Numbered from the stretch's first letter, positions 5,757-12,837 are shown. The stretch is 14,476 bases of DNA from JAIPEL01 sp050115795 (GCA_050115795.1 JASFPT010000083.1:1-14476), one strand, 5' to 3'. Program-made: numbers and translations. Notes: a model not told the origin generated them from the sequence alone.

Positions 5757-7412
5757 TTACATTTCCCCGTCAACCGGAAATGCTTCGGCTCCGATGCGGT
5801 CGATGCTGTGGGCCATGGCCTCTATCAGGGGCGTGAGGGTGGCGGCGTGGGTCGCCGACACGGCAATGCCGTCCAGCTGCCGGACAAAGGCGGCAACAGA
5901 TTCGGCCTCCACCAGATCCTGCTTGTTGAGTACGCGGATGGCGGGGATCCGGTCCAGGTCAAGATCGGCCAAGATCTCTTCCACGGTCTCGATCTGATCG
6001 ATGCACCTCGGATTTGCGATGTCGATGACGTGCAGCAGCAGGTCGGCGCTTTCAAGCTCTTCCAGGGTGGCACTGAACGCGCTCACCAGGTCCTCGGGCA
6101 GGTCCTGGATGAAACCGACCGTGTCGGTGATGATCACCTCCAGGTCCCGGGGAAACCGGAGCCTGCGGCTGGAAGGGTCGAGGGTTGCAAAGAGCCGGCT
6201 TTCGGCCAGAACCCGGCTGTGGGTCAGGGTGTTGAGCAAAGTCGATTTTCCGGCGTTGGTATAGCCGATGATGGAAATGATCGGCAGCCCCCGTTTCTCC
6301 CGTCGGCGGCGCTGGTGGGACCGGTGGCGGCTGACGTCGGTCAGAGACTTTTCCAGCTGCCCGATCCGTTCCCGCACGCGTCGGCGGTTGATCTCCAGTT
6401 TCGTTTCTCCCGGGCCGCGGCCGCCGATGCCGCCGGTCAGACGTGAAAGGGCCGTGTTCTTGGTCACCAGCCTCGGCAGCAGATACTTGAGCTGGGCCAG
6501 CTCTACCTGCAGCTTTCCCTCCCGGGTGCGGGCCCGCTGGGCGAAGATATCCAGAATCAGCTGGGTGCGGTCGATCACCTTCAGCTCGATCTGGTCGGTG
6601 ATGGAACGGATCTGGGAGGGATTCAGTTCTTGGTCGAAGACGATGAGGGTCGCCCCTCTCTGAAGGGCCTGAATGCTCAGCTCCCGGAGTTTGCCGGATC
6701 CCATCAGGTAACGGGAGTCGGCCTTCTGGCGTTGCTGAACGACGGTGCCGATGACATCGATGCCGCTGGAGCGCGCCAGTTCCCGAAGCTCGGCCAGCGA
6801 ATCGTTGGCGCGGCGGCGCGAGGCGGTGGTGACGCTCACCAGCAGGGCGCGCTCTGCTGGCCGGTCTGCTGCCCGGCCTTTCCGGACCTGAGCAAACTCC
6901 TGTTCCAGGGAGTGAATCAGTTCCAGGCATCCGATGTCGAGGCGGTTCGGCGGGAGCGGCTCGAGAAGGTTGACCCCGGCTTCTTCGGCCTGCGGCAGCA
7001 GGTGACCGATATGAATCTTGCGGGGGGCGCCGTCTGTGTCGACGATCACCGCCCCCAGCAGGTCCAGGCGCAGCAGGGCCAGGTCCGCCAGGTCGTCCTC
7101 GGTAAGGGGTTCCCCATCCAGGTGGGTGTGGATGCAGCGCAGCCCCCGGAGGCGGCCGGGCGCAAGCCGGTAGTGGCTGATGTCCGGGATGACGATCGAC
7201 TGCCGGTCCCCCACCAGAACATAGTCAACCCGGCCGCGACGGTCGATGAGCAGACCGATCTGGCGGCGGATCTCCGCCGACAGCCGGCCGGTTTCAAGCG
7301 CTAGCTCCGGTGTGATCGGAAAACGCGGGGGGATGCGCCGACGATAGAGGTTTTGAAGCCGCCGGAGCGGGTCGGCCTTGAGCCCTTTGGTATTGCCGTA
7401 AACTTTCTTCAT
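5757..7412 (-). CDS. hflX: GTPase HflX, long form with N-terminal extension
   Basis: 551 residues, against roughly 400-430 for the common form. From about residue 188 (RALLVSVTT) it is a regular HflX. It has the HflX N-domain, the glycine-rich GGIGGRGPGETKLE segment (327-340) and a coiled-coil-like basic region. The G domain shows GYTNAGKST (383-391), DTVGF (430-434), NKQD (496-499) and SA (519-520). HflX binds the 50S subunit and splits stalled or hibernating ribosomes. Residues 1-140 are an additional module also known from long HflX proteins of other anaerobes. It contains Glu47 in SAEIRRQIGLLIDRRG and HTHLDGEPLTEDD (95-107), resembling a shortened JAMM metalloprotease motif (see findings). 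It follows dnaB by 26 bases. The ATG at 7410-7412 has only a weak purine stretch (CCGGAT) before it. Confidence 0.95.
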   Translation of the reverse strand: MKKVYGNTKGLKADPLRRLQNLYRRRIPPRFPITPELALETGRLSAEIRRQIGLLIDRRGRVDYVLVGDRQSIVIPDISHYRLAPGRLRGLRCIHTHLDGEPLTEDDLADLALLRLDLLGAVIVDTDGAPRKIHIGHLLPQAEEAGVNLLEPLPPNRLDIGCLELIHSLEQEFAQVRKGRAADRPAERALLVSVTTASRRRANDSLAELRELARSSGIDVIGTVVQQRQKADSRYLMGSGKLRELSIQALQRGATLIVFDQELNPSQIRSITDQIELKVIDRTQLILDIFAQRARTREGKLQVELAQLKYLLPRLVTKNTALSRLTGGIGGRGPGETKLEINRRRVRERIGQLEKSLTDVSRHRSHQRRRREKRGLPIISIIGYTNAGKSTLLNTLTHSRVLAESRLFATLDPSSRRLRFPRDLEVIITDTVGFIQDLPEDLVSAFSATLEELESADLLLHVIDIANPRCIDQIETVEEILADLDLDRIPAIRVLNKQDLVEAESVAAFVRQLDGIAVSATHAATLTPLIEAMAHSIDRIGAEAFPVDGEM

Positions 7413-7438
7413 ATCCGGGCAGTGGTCGCCGCGTGGCG

Positions 7439-8803
7439 TTAGGGTCGGGTGGCCAGGTTGGCAAACCGCGTATGGGTGTCGAAGAACTTGAGTTTGACAT
7501 CCCCGGTGGGGCCGTTTCGCTGCTTTTTCAGAAGAATTTCGGCGGTTCCCCGGTTGGGGTTGCTCTCGTCCTTGTTGTAGACCTCATCGCGGTAAATAAA
7601 GGCCACCACGTCCGCATCCTGTTCCAGGGCCCCGGATTCGCGAAGGTCCGACAGCTGGGGACGCTTGTCGCTTCTTTCCTCCAGCTTCCGGTTGAGCTGG
7701 GACAGCGCCAGTACCGGGAGGTGGAGTTCCTTGGCCAGCGCCTTTAGCGAACGGGAGATTTCAGAGATCTCCAGATCCCGCCGTTCGGCGGAAACGGGCG
7801 CTTTCATCAGCTGGAGATAGTCGATGATCACCAGCCCCAACCCCTTGTCCAGCTTCAGGCGGCGGGACTTGGCCCGGATCTCGGTTGCCGAAATGTTGGG
7901 GGCGTCGTCGATGAAAATGGGCGCTTCGGAAAGGGTACCCGCCGCGTCGGTGAGTCGGACCCAGTCCTCCTGGCTGAAAAAGCCGCTTCGAAGCTTCTGG
8001 GAGTTGACCCGGGCCTCGGCGCAGAGCATCCGTTCGGTCAGCTGTTCTTTGGACATTTCCAGGGAAAACAGCGCCACCGGGGTGCCGTGGTCCACCGCTG
8101 CATTCCGGGCGATGTTCAGGGCAAAGGCGGTCTTGCCCATGCTCGGCCGGGCAGCGAGAATAATCAGGTCCGATGCCTGCAGGCCGGAGGTCAGGCTGTC
8201 CAGATCGGTGAACCCGGTGGGGACACCGGTGATCAGTGCCTTGTTGCCCTGTCGCTCCTCCAGGGCGTCGATGCTCTTTTCGATGACCCGGCTGATCGGG
8301 TGAAACGACTGGCTGTGCTTTCTTTCGGAAACCTGGAAAATGGCGGTTTCGGCAAAGTCGATGATGTCATCGACCAGGCCGCGGTCTTCGAAGCAGCGTC
8401 GGGCGATGTCGTTTGCTTTTTCGATCAGTCGGCGCAGGGCGGACTTGTCGTGAACGATCCGTGCATAATGCTGGGCGTTGACAGCCAGCGGGACGGTGTC
8501 GACCAGCCGGGCAAGATAGGCGGCCCCCCCGACCTCTTCGAGTTTCCCACGCTCCTTGAGCATGTTGGCCAGGGTGACCAGGTCCACCGGCTCGTTTCGG
8601 GTGAACAGCTCGGTGATGGCCTCAAAGACGCGACGGTGGGCGGTCTTGTAAAAATCATCGGGATGCAGAAGATCGATCACGTCCAGCAGGGTGCTGTTGT
8701 CCACCAGGATCGCGCTCAACAGGGATTCTTCGGCTTCCAGGTTCTGGGGGGGAAGGTGATGGAAAGAGGGGTCCCCCGCGCCTTTTTTTTGGGGATCAGC
8801 CAT
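7439..8803 (-). CDS. dnaB: replicative DNA helicase DnaB
   Basis: 454 residues, normal for this hexameric 5'-3' helicase that unwinds the replication fork. The N-terminal collar domain covers about 15-160. The RecA-like domain has Walker A ARPSMGKT (218-225), Walker B LVIIDYLQL (324-332) and the family segment SDLRESGALEQDADVV (385-400). No intein is present. The ATG at 8801-8803 is preceded two codons earlier by an in-frame TGA (complement of 8807-8809), which fixes the start at or after this point. The bases before it (CGGTGCCATGAGCC) hold no good Shine-Dalgarno, and a second ATG 7 bases upstream is out of frame. Translation may therefore be weak or depend on leader structure. It is downstream of rplI across a 337-base gap, the usual order in bacteria. 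Confidence 0.97.
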   Translation of the reverse strand: MADPQKKGAGDPSFHHLPPQNLEAEESLLSAILVDNSTLLDVIDLLHPDDFYKTAHRRVFEAITELFTRNEPVDLVTLANMLKERGKLEEVGGAAYLARLVDTVPLAVNAQHYARIVHDKSALRRLIEKANDIARRCFEDRGLVDDIIDFAETAIFQVSERKHSQSFHPISRVIEKSIDALEERQGNKALITGVPTGFTDLDSLTSGLQASDLIILAARPSMGKTAFALNIARNAAVDHGTPVALFSLEMSKEQLTERMLCAEARVNSQKLRSGFFSQEDWVRLTDAAGTLSEAPIFIDDAPNISATEIRAKSRRLKLDKGLGLVIIDYLQLMKAPVSAERRDLEISEISRSLKALAKELHLPVLALSQLNRKLEERSDKRPQLSDLRESGALEQDADVVAFIYRDEVYNKDESNPNRGTAEILLKKQRNGPTGDVKLKFFDTHTRFANLATRP

Positions 8804-8921
8804 GGCTCATGGCACCGTCGTTCAGCCGCAATAGAAAGCGCATTCGCCGCAGCGCGCCGTCGCCAAATCGGCTCTGGCGCATCTGCGATCTGCCGCAAAG
8901 AATGCGAACGAATCGAATCGC

Positions 8922-8947
8922 ACCGTATATCTTCTTACGGTAGAAGA
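8922..8947 (-). other. two mutually exclusive small hairpins upstream of dnaB
   Basis: ACCGTA (8922-8927) can pair with TACGGT (8936-8941). TCTTCT (8930-8935), inside the first loop, can pair with AGAAGA (8942-8947), whose loop is TACGGT. The two stems share territory and cannot coexist easily, because no linker bases remain for a pseudoknot. They lie about 120 bases before the dnaB start on its transcript. Confidence 0.35.
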
Positions 8948-8970
8948 ATCCCTGCAGCTTGCTGCAAGGG

Positions 8971-9061
8971 GGTGTTCAAAAAGCCGAGGTCCGGGGCCGA
9001 GCGGTTCAAGCGCAATAAAACGTCCAAGGCCCTTTGAGCCGCGAGGTGCGCGAAGAACACC
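8971..9061. repeat. nested inverted-repeat element
   Basis: The ends are GGTGTTC (8971-8977) and its exact complement GAACACC (9055-9061). Inside, GCGGTTCAA (9001-9009) pairs with TTGAGCCGC (9034-9042) over 9 positions with one G-U pair, leaving a 24-base loop. The nesting of terminal and internal repeats over 91 bases fits a MITE-like or structured RNA element. No open frame explains it. Confidence 0.4.
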
Positions 9062-9088
9062 AAGCCGGAAACCTTCCCTGTTGAGCAT

Positions 9089-9114
9089 CCTTCGTGCTCT
9101 TTGCCGCCTTCGTG
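9089..9114. repeat. CCTTCGTG direct repeat, 18-base spacing
   Basis: CCTTCGTG occurs at 9089-9096 and 9107-9114 (CACGAAGG on the - strand). Tandem CACGAAGG-like units are a familiar type of dispersed intergenic repeat in proteobacterial genomes. A degenerate related stretch (GCGAAGAACACCAAG) lies about 35 bases to the left. Confidence 0.4.
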
Positions 9115-9140
9115 GCATGCCCACGCGCGGGCGAGCGAAA

Positions 9141-9587
9141 TCACTCTGCCGGAACGACCTCGACGGTGATTTCCGGTTCGATGTCCGTGTAGATCCGGAT
9201 CGGGACCTGGAATGTGCCCAGGGTCTTGATCGGTTCGATGAGCAGGACCATCCGCTTTTCGGCTTCGATACCTTTTTCTGCGAGGGCGTTGACGATCTCT
9301 CTGACCGTGACCGAACCGTACAGCCGGTCTTCTTCGTGGACTTTGGCGGCAATCGTCACCGAAACGCCTTCCAGGCGTTGGGCAATCTCTTCGGCGGCCT
9401 GCTTCTCCTTGGCGATCTGAAGCTCGACCTTCTTTCGCTCCTGCTCGAACATCTTTCGGTTTTCAGGCGTGGCCAGCACCGCCTTTTCCTGGGGCAGCAG
9501 GTAGTTTCGGGCGTATCCCTTGGCCACATCGACCTCGGCGCCGATGAGGCCCAACGATTCTATGGTTTCCTTGAGTATGACTTTCAT
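9141..9587 (-). CDS. rplI: 50S ribosomal protein L9
   Basis: 148 residues, the normal size. The N-terminal domain (MKVILKETIESLGLIG, then VDVAKGYARNYLLP at 20-33) is the 23S rRNA-binding part and carries the L9 signature. A long charged helix (about 42-73) leads to the C-terminal domain ending in TVEVVPAE. The start at 9585-9587 is fixed by the conserved MKVIL start and by GGAGG 7 bases before it. The frame remains open to 9710, but that extension has no L9 similarity. L9 projects from the large subunit near L1 and helps keep translating ribosomes spaced and in frame. Confidence 0.98.
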   Translation of the reverse strand: MKVILKETIESLGLIGAEVDVAKGYARNYLLPQEKAVLATPENRKMFEQERKKVELQIAKEKQAAEEIAQRLEGVSVTIAAKVHEEDRLYGSVTVREIVNALAEKGIEAEKRMVLLIEPIKTLGTFQVPIRIYTDIEPEITVEVVPAE

Positions 9588-9631
9588 CCTCGATCCTCCA
9601 TGGATAAAATCGCTGCCGCGAGTGTAGGAAA

Positions 9632-9650
9632 GTTTCGCGTCCAGCGAAAC
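9632..9650 (-). other. hairpin in the gap between the DUF2232 gene and rplI
   Basis: GTTTCGC (9632-9638) and GCGAAAC (9644-9650) form a perfect 7-bp stem with a 5-base loop. On the - strand transcript it is followed by only TTTCC, so it is a poor terminator. It may be a processing site or weak attenuator 45 bases ahead of rplI. Confidence 0.4.
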
Positions 9651-9747
9651 CGAAAAAATGGATATCAGCAGACTTTCCGGTTTACCGGTGCCCATCCCGA
9701 CAATGGCCAATTCCAGAATACCGGCAATTGTTGCCAGCGGCTGACCG

Positions 9748-10683
9748 TCACTCGTTCTGGGATGCTTCCAGTTTTCTGAAATTCAACCACATATCGAAAA
9801 AGCCGAACCCGATCACCACCAGCAGGAGAAACTGCTGAAGCGCGATCAAACTGTAGAGTATGAACCGAAGCGCCACCGGGAGCCGCTTTTTCTCAAAGAA
9901 AAATGAAACGATGGCAATCCCCTGGAAAAAATAGACCGCCATCAGGACGATCACCCCGTTCATCCCGATGATTTTCAGGCTTTGCGCCGGCAGCAGGAGC
10001 ATGACACCGCAACCGATGGCCGCCCAGACCAGCTGCTCCGGAGCCCGCCATCGGTTCAACGCGCCGAATTCCGGGATCGGAAGCCCCTGGCTTCGCAGCA
10101 TCGGCCGAGAAATCAGCACGCAGGCCCAACTGATCAGAATGGAACCGGAAGCTGCAAGCGACGGGAGAAGCCGCACCAAGACGAATTGGATCTGATCCAG
10201 GGACCCTTCGATCCGATCGATGACCTCGGGCGATACCCCCACCTGGCGGTACATCTCCAGGGTCACCCGCAGGTTTTCGCCCACATAGCCACCGATCAGG
10301 GCCACAGGCCCCTTTCCCGCCACGATGCTGAATATCACGACCGCCGCCGCGGCGACCCCCAGTGCGGCCGCCGATGCGGCAAGGACCGTCTGCTCCACGC
10401 TGAATCCCAGGGGGTAGAGCTCTGCCAGCGCGAAACCGATCAGCATCAACTCGACGAAGATGATCAGGTCGACGGCGGGTGATCCGACCACGGCGGCCAT
10501 GATCGCTGCACTGATGCCGGCGATGACCACTGCCGGTTTTCTGCCGAGTTTCACCCGGTAAAAGAGCACCGGCAGGGGCATCAGAAAGGTACAGAAAAAC
10601 CCGATGATCGGCAGCAGCAGGGTCGCTGCGAAAACCGCTAGGGTGGCCGCAATGCCGGTGGCGATATCCCGGATCGGAGCCAT
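9748..10683 (-). CDS. DUF2232 (YybS-like) polytopic membrane protein
   Basis: About 311 residues from ATG 10681-10683, with roughly eight hydrophobic segments (near 10-42, 50-66, 70-92, 99-122, 168-192, 217-233, 238-262 and 268-298). A polar loop separates segments at 123-167. The end FGFFDMWLNFRKLE is typical of the DUF2232/YybS family, which sits between rpsR and rplI in deltaproteobacteria and near rplI in firmicutes. The frame is open further upstream to a TTG at 10731, but those 16 residues are Arg/His-rich and unlike the family, and the ATG gives a normal first helix. GGAG lies 13 bases before the ATG, rather far. The molecular role is unknown; ABC/ECF-transporter-like membrane partners have been proposed for the family. 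Its place among ribosomal genes suggests growth-linked expression. Confidence 0.85.
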   Translation of the reverse strand: MAPIRDIATGIAATLAVFAATLLLPIIGFFCTFLMPLPVLFYRVKLGRKPAVVIAGISAAIMAAVVGSPAVDLIIFVELMLIGFALAELYPLGFSVEQTVLAASAAALGVAAAAVVIFSIVAGKGPVALIGGYVGENLRVTLEMYRQVGVSPEVIDRIEGSLDQIQFVLVRLLPSLAASGSILISWACVLISRPMLRSQGLPIPEFGALNRWRAPEQLVWAAIGCGVMLLLPAQSLKIIGMNGVIVLMAVYFFQGIAIVSFFFEKKRLPVALRFILYSLIALQQFLLLVVIGFGFFDMWLNFRKLEASQNE

Positions 10684-10800
10684 GGTTCGACACACGCTCC
10701 TACGGTGCTGAGGGCGGTGGCTGCGCTCCAATATCCACGCCAGCGCACGTTTCGCCGGATCGCGGGGCGCGCAGGTTTCCCGGCGCCACAGCCCGATTCC

Positions 10801-11070
10801 TTACAGGTCGATGCTGCCGACGTAAGGCAGCAGGGCGATGGTGCGAGCCCGCTTGATCGCCTGGGTCAGCGCGCGCTGGTGCTTGGCGCAGGTTCCGGAA
10901 ATGCGCCTCGGGATGATTTTCCCCCGTTCGGTGATAAAATACCGAAGCGTCTTGGGGTCCTTGTAGTCGATCGCCATGTTGCTGTCCGCACAGAAGCGGC
11001 AGACCTTGCGGCGATGGTAGATTCTTCTTCGAAATCCGCCTTTGCGCCTTCTTGACCTAACGGCTGCCAT
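10801..11070 (-). CDS. rpsR: 30S ribosomal protein S18, zinc-binding (C+) form
   Basis: 89 residues. The core RYFITERGKIIPRRISGTCA and KHQRALTQAIKRARTIALLPY is S18, which binds 16S rRNA with S6 on the platform of the small subunit. Cysteines C24 and C27 (CRFC) together with C61 and H64 (CAKH) make a likely zinc site, the C+ version found alongside zinc-free paralogues in some bacteria. GGAGGG about 9 bases upstream, located inside the end of rpsF, sets the start. The ATG lies 2 bases after the rpsF stop, so the two partner proteins are translationally linked. A 117-base gap separates it from the DUF2232 gene. Confidence 0.98.
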   Translation of the reverse strand: MAAVRSRRRKGGFRRRIYHRRKVCRFCADSNMAIDYKDPKTLRYFITERGKIIPRRISGTCAKHQRALTQAIKRARTIALLPYVGSIDL

Positions 11071-11072
11071 AT

Positions 11073-11588
11073 CTACGCTCCCTCCTTTGCTTCGCTTTCG
11101 CCGCCGGGTGCCGGCGCGTCCGGCTCCGGTTCCGTTTCGGGTTCCGGTTCCGCTTCAGCCTCTGGCTCCGGGGCCGGTTCAGCGGTGGCGGGCGCTTCGG
11201 ATGCGGGTTGGGTTTCGGATTCGGCCGATGCCGCTTCTTGCTCGGCGGCCTTTTCAGCCTTCTTGCGGGCGGCCTCTTCCTTGAGGGCTTCCACATCGGC
11301 ATCTTCGTCGAGAAGAACCGTCATGTACTTCAAAAACCGGTCGTCGATGCGGAAATTGCGTTCCAGCTCCCTGACCAGTTCACCGGACCCGCAAAAATCG
11401 AGGCGAGCGTAATAACCGCGGGGCTTTTTCTTGATCTCATAGGCCAGCTTCCGGGTGCCCCATTCATCGCACTCAACCAGATACCCGGATTGGCCGGTGA
11501 TCAGTTCGCCGAGCCGGTCGAACAGCCCGGAACGATCCTGCTCGGGGATCTCCGGGTCGATGATCACCATGGTTTCATACCTTCTCAT
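11073..11588 (-). CDS. rpsF: 30S ribosomal protein S6 with long acidic tail
   Basis: 171 residues from ATG 11586-11588, set by AAGGAGGGACC directly before it and by the conserved MRRYETMVIIDPE start. Residues 1-95 are the S6 ferredoxin-like fold (GTRKLAYEIKKKPRGYY and the ERNFRIDDRFLKYMTVLL end), which pairs with S18 on the 30S platform. The rest is a low-complexity tail. A charged helix (about 97-118) is followed by a Glu/Pro/Ala-rich stretch with 18 Glu in the last 61 residues and many EPE or EAE units. Ordinary S6 proteins are near 95-135 residues. The tail is coded by an imperfect 6-base GC-rich repeat (about 11110-11180), open to slippage. It is the first gene of the rpsF-rpsR-DUF2232-rplI group. 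Confidence 0.96.
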   Translation of the reverse strand: MRRYETMVIIDPEIPEQDRSGLFDRLGELITGQSGYLVECDEWGTRKLAYEIKKKPRGYYARLDFCGSGELVRELERNFRIDDRFLKYMTVLLDEDADVEALKEEAARKKAEKAAEQEAASAESETQPASEAPATAEPAPEPEAEAEPEPETEPEPDAPAPGGESEAKEGA

Positions 11589-11610
11589 GGTCCCTCCTTG
11601 TGGGTATAAA

Positions 11611-11631
11611 GCCCCGGGTCGAGCCCGGAGC
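11611..11631 (-). promoter_or_regulatory. rpsF leader hairpin, possible S6:S18 feedback site
   Basis: In the rpsF leader an 8-bp stem (11611-11618 with 11624-11631, one G-U pair, 5-base loop) ends about 12 bases before the Shine-Dalgarno. Many bacteria control rpsF-rpsR through binding of the S6:S18 pair to an rpsF leader structure with a CCG-containing element. This hairpin contains CCGGG, but I cannot confirm the full motif. Confidence 0.35.
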
Positions 11632-11652
11632 AAGGATTGGGGGCAACGTCAT

Positions 11653-11682
11653 TACCTATCCTTGCCGGCGGTCGGGTGTCAA
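11653..11682 (-). promoter_or_regulatory. predicted promoter of the rpsF operon
   Basis: A perfect TTGACA (complement of 11677-11682) is followed after 18 bases by TAGGTA and, overlapping it, GGTAAT. Neither -10 candidate is strong. The position, 65-90 bases upstream of rpsF and just after the tRNA terminator, is right for the operon promoter. Confidence 0.45.
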
Positions 11683-11707
11683 GCAGCGGCCGGCGCTTTG
11701 ACCTGCC

Positions 11708-11740
11708 AAAAAAAAAGGTCAGCTTCGGCAAAGCCAACCT
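11708..11740 (-). terminator. rho-independent terminator after tRNA-Lys
   Basis: On the - strand a 10-bp stem with two G-U pairs (11731-11740 with 11716-11725, 5-base loop) is followed by a run of T ending at 11708. It starts 13 bases after the encoded CCA of the tRNA and separates that unit from rpsF. Confidence 0.9.
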
Positions 11741-11753
11741 GATTCAGGCAAGA

Positions 11754-11830
<77 letters not shown>

Positions 11831-11865
11831 ACGGTCGGGTTGCCCCCGAAAAACAAAGCCGGTTT

Positions 11866-11893
11866 ATTAGCAGTCCCTTTTGGCATTTGTCAA
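11866..11893 (-). promoter_or_regulatory. predicted promoter of tRNA-Lys
   Basis: TTGACA (complement of 11888-11893) and GCTAAT (complement of 11866-11871, 4 of 6 to TATAAT) are 16 bases apart. Transcription would start about 30 bases before the tRNA. This gives the tRNA its own unit, independent of the KptA-like gene upstream. Confidence 0.55.
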
Positions 11894-11963
11894 ATCTTTT
11901 TTCCCATATTCTCGGGACACGACACGCTCGATGGCCGATGAAAGCGATTCTTTTCTCGCGCCG

Positions 11964-12683
11964 CTACCGCTTCCGGCTTTTCCGCCGCTCCCGCTTCCAG
12001 TCCGGATCCTTTTTCCGCGGTTTTCCAGCCCTTTCGCTGGAGGAGGGCCTGCGCTCCCGGGTCGGGTCGAAAAAGAAACTGCCGGGAGTTTCCGGCAGCG
12101 AAGGCTTTTTCGGTGCCGCCGGTTCTTCTTTCGCCTTGGGAAGCGGCGGGCCGGTCAGTGCGTCCGCCGGCAATTGGTCTGCCAGGAAGAGTTCGGGCCC
12201 GAATCGGAAAAACACAACGCCCGGGGCCTTTGCCGTGTGCACCGTCACCAGTACCGGGTCCGGGTCGATGCGCCGACCCCGACGAAGGGCCGCCTGCGGA
12301 TCGGCCGCCAGGCACACCCGGTCTTTTTCGGTCGGCACCAGCCCCCGATCCCTCACGTGGGGCCAAGCCCGCCGCCGGACACAGTGAAACAAAAGCCCGG
12401 GCGGCTCCGGCTCGTACTCCGGCTGCGGAAGATGTTCGCGCTGCCGGGCCCTGATCCGGCCTTCGCCCATCTCCACGGGCGGTTCGGGAATGCTGATGAG
12501 CACTTCCCGCAGGTGGCTTTCCCGGACGTGCTTCCAGCCCTGTTCTTCCGAGAGCGCCTGGAGAAGCGATTTCACCCGGACGTAACCTGCCCCATCCGGG
12601 ACAAGGCCGAATTCGTAGGGCTTTCGCCCGAGGATGTACGCCAGCATCTTGGCCAGATCTTTCGGATTTTTTTTCCCGCCCAT
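11964..12683 (-). CDS. divergent RNA 2'-phosphotransferase (Tpt1/KptA)-like protein with basic tail
   Basis: From ATG 12681-12683 the product has 239 residues; a longer frame to a GTG at 12794 adds 37 residues with no family likeness. Residues 8-60 (LAKMLAYILGRKPYEFGLVP, then GYVRVKSLLQAL) match the Tpt1/KptA N-lobe. Residues 76-175 match the ADP-ribosyltransferase-like C-lobe (RIRARQ, GLVPTEKDRVCLAADPQAAL, GRR, VVFFRFGPELFLADQLP). Tpt1 enzymes move an internal RNA 2'-phosphate to NAD+. Their LRHxP Arg-His pair is here LGRKP (18-22), QGHS is QREH (81-84), and HGT is HCV (100-102). The Arg of IRA (R78) remains. Activity may therefore be changed or lost. Residues 180-239 form a Pro/Lys/Arg-rich tail (end RERRKSRKR) suited to nucleic-acid binding. 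There is no clear Shine-Dalgarno before the ATG. The tRNA-Lys gene lies downstream in the same direction; no terminator is seen between them. Confidence 0.8.
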   Translation of the reverse strand: MGGKKNPKDLAKMLAYILGRKPYEFGLVPDGAGYVRVKSLLQALSEEQGWKHVRESHLREVLISIPEPPVEMGEGRIRARQREHLPQPEYEPEPPGLLFHCVRRRAWPHVRDRGLVPTEKDRVCLAADPQAALRRGRRIDPDPVLVTVHTAKAPGVVFFRFGPELFLADQLPADALTGPPLPKAKEEPAAPKKPSLPETPGSFFFDPTRERRPSSSERAGKPRKKDPDWKRERRKSRKR

Positions 12684-12837
12684 CGTCTTTGGCTGTCGCA
12701 GTTGACGATTCAGGAAACAGAACGCACTGCCCGGTACAATCGGTGGCCGCTGCCATGGGGCATGCCGATAGACGACCGGCTCCTTGCCAGCCACAGCAGT
12801 CCAAAGAATTTCGGGTCGACACCACCGGCGGACATCT

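Larger units (their letters stand above)
8804..9140. other. non-coding gap between rplI and dnaB
   Basis: No convincing gene lies in these 337 bases. A 69-codon - strand frame (8935-9144) lacks any family match and overlaps repeat-like DNA, so I do not call it. The gap holds nested inverted repeats (8971-9061), a hairpin TGCAGC-TT-GCTGCA (8953-8966), a set of alternative small hairpins (8922-8947) and an 18-base-spaced repeat of CCTTCGTG (9089-9114). Together these suggest an inserted and decaying intergenic element between two genes that are normally close. Confidence 0.55.

Noticed and set aside
8935..9144. 69-codon - strand frame between rplI and dnaB
   Set aside because: No good ribosome binding site or family likeness; it covers repeat-like DNA.
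9588..9710. N-terminal extension of L9
   Set aside because: Strong GGAGG and the conserved MKVIL start fix the start at 9587; the extension has no similarity.
10684..10731. TTG start for the DUF2232 protein
   Set aside because: It adds a short basic segment unlike the family; the ATG at 10683 gives a normal first membrane helix.
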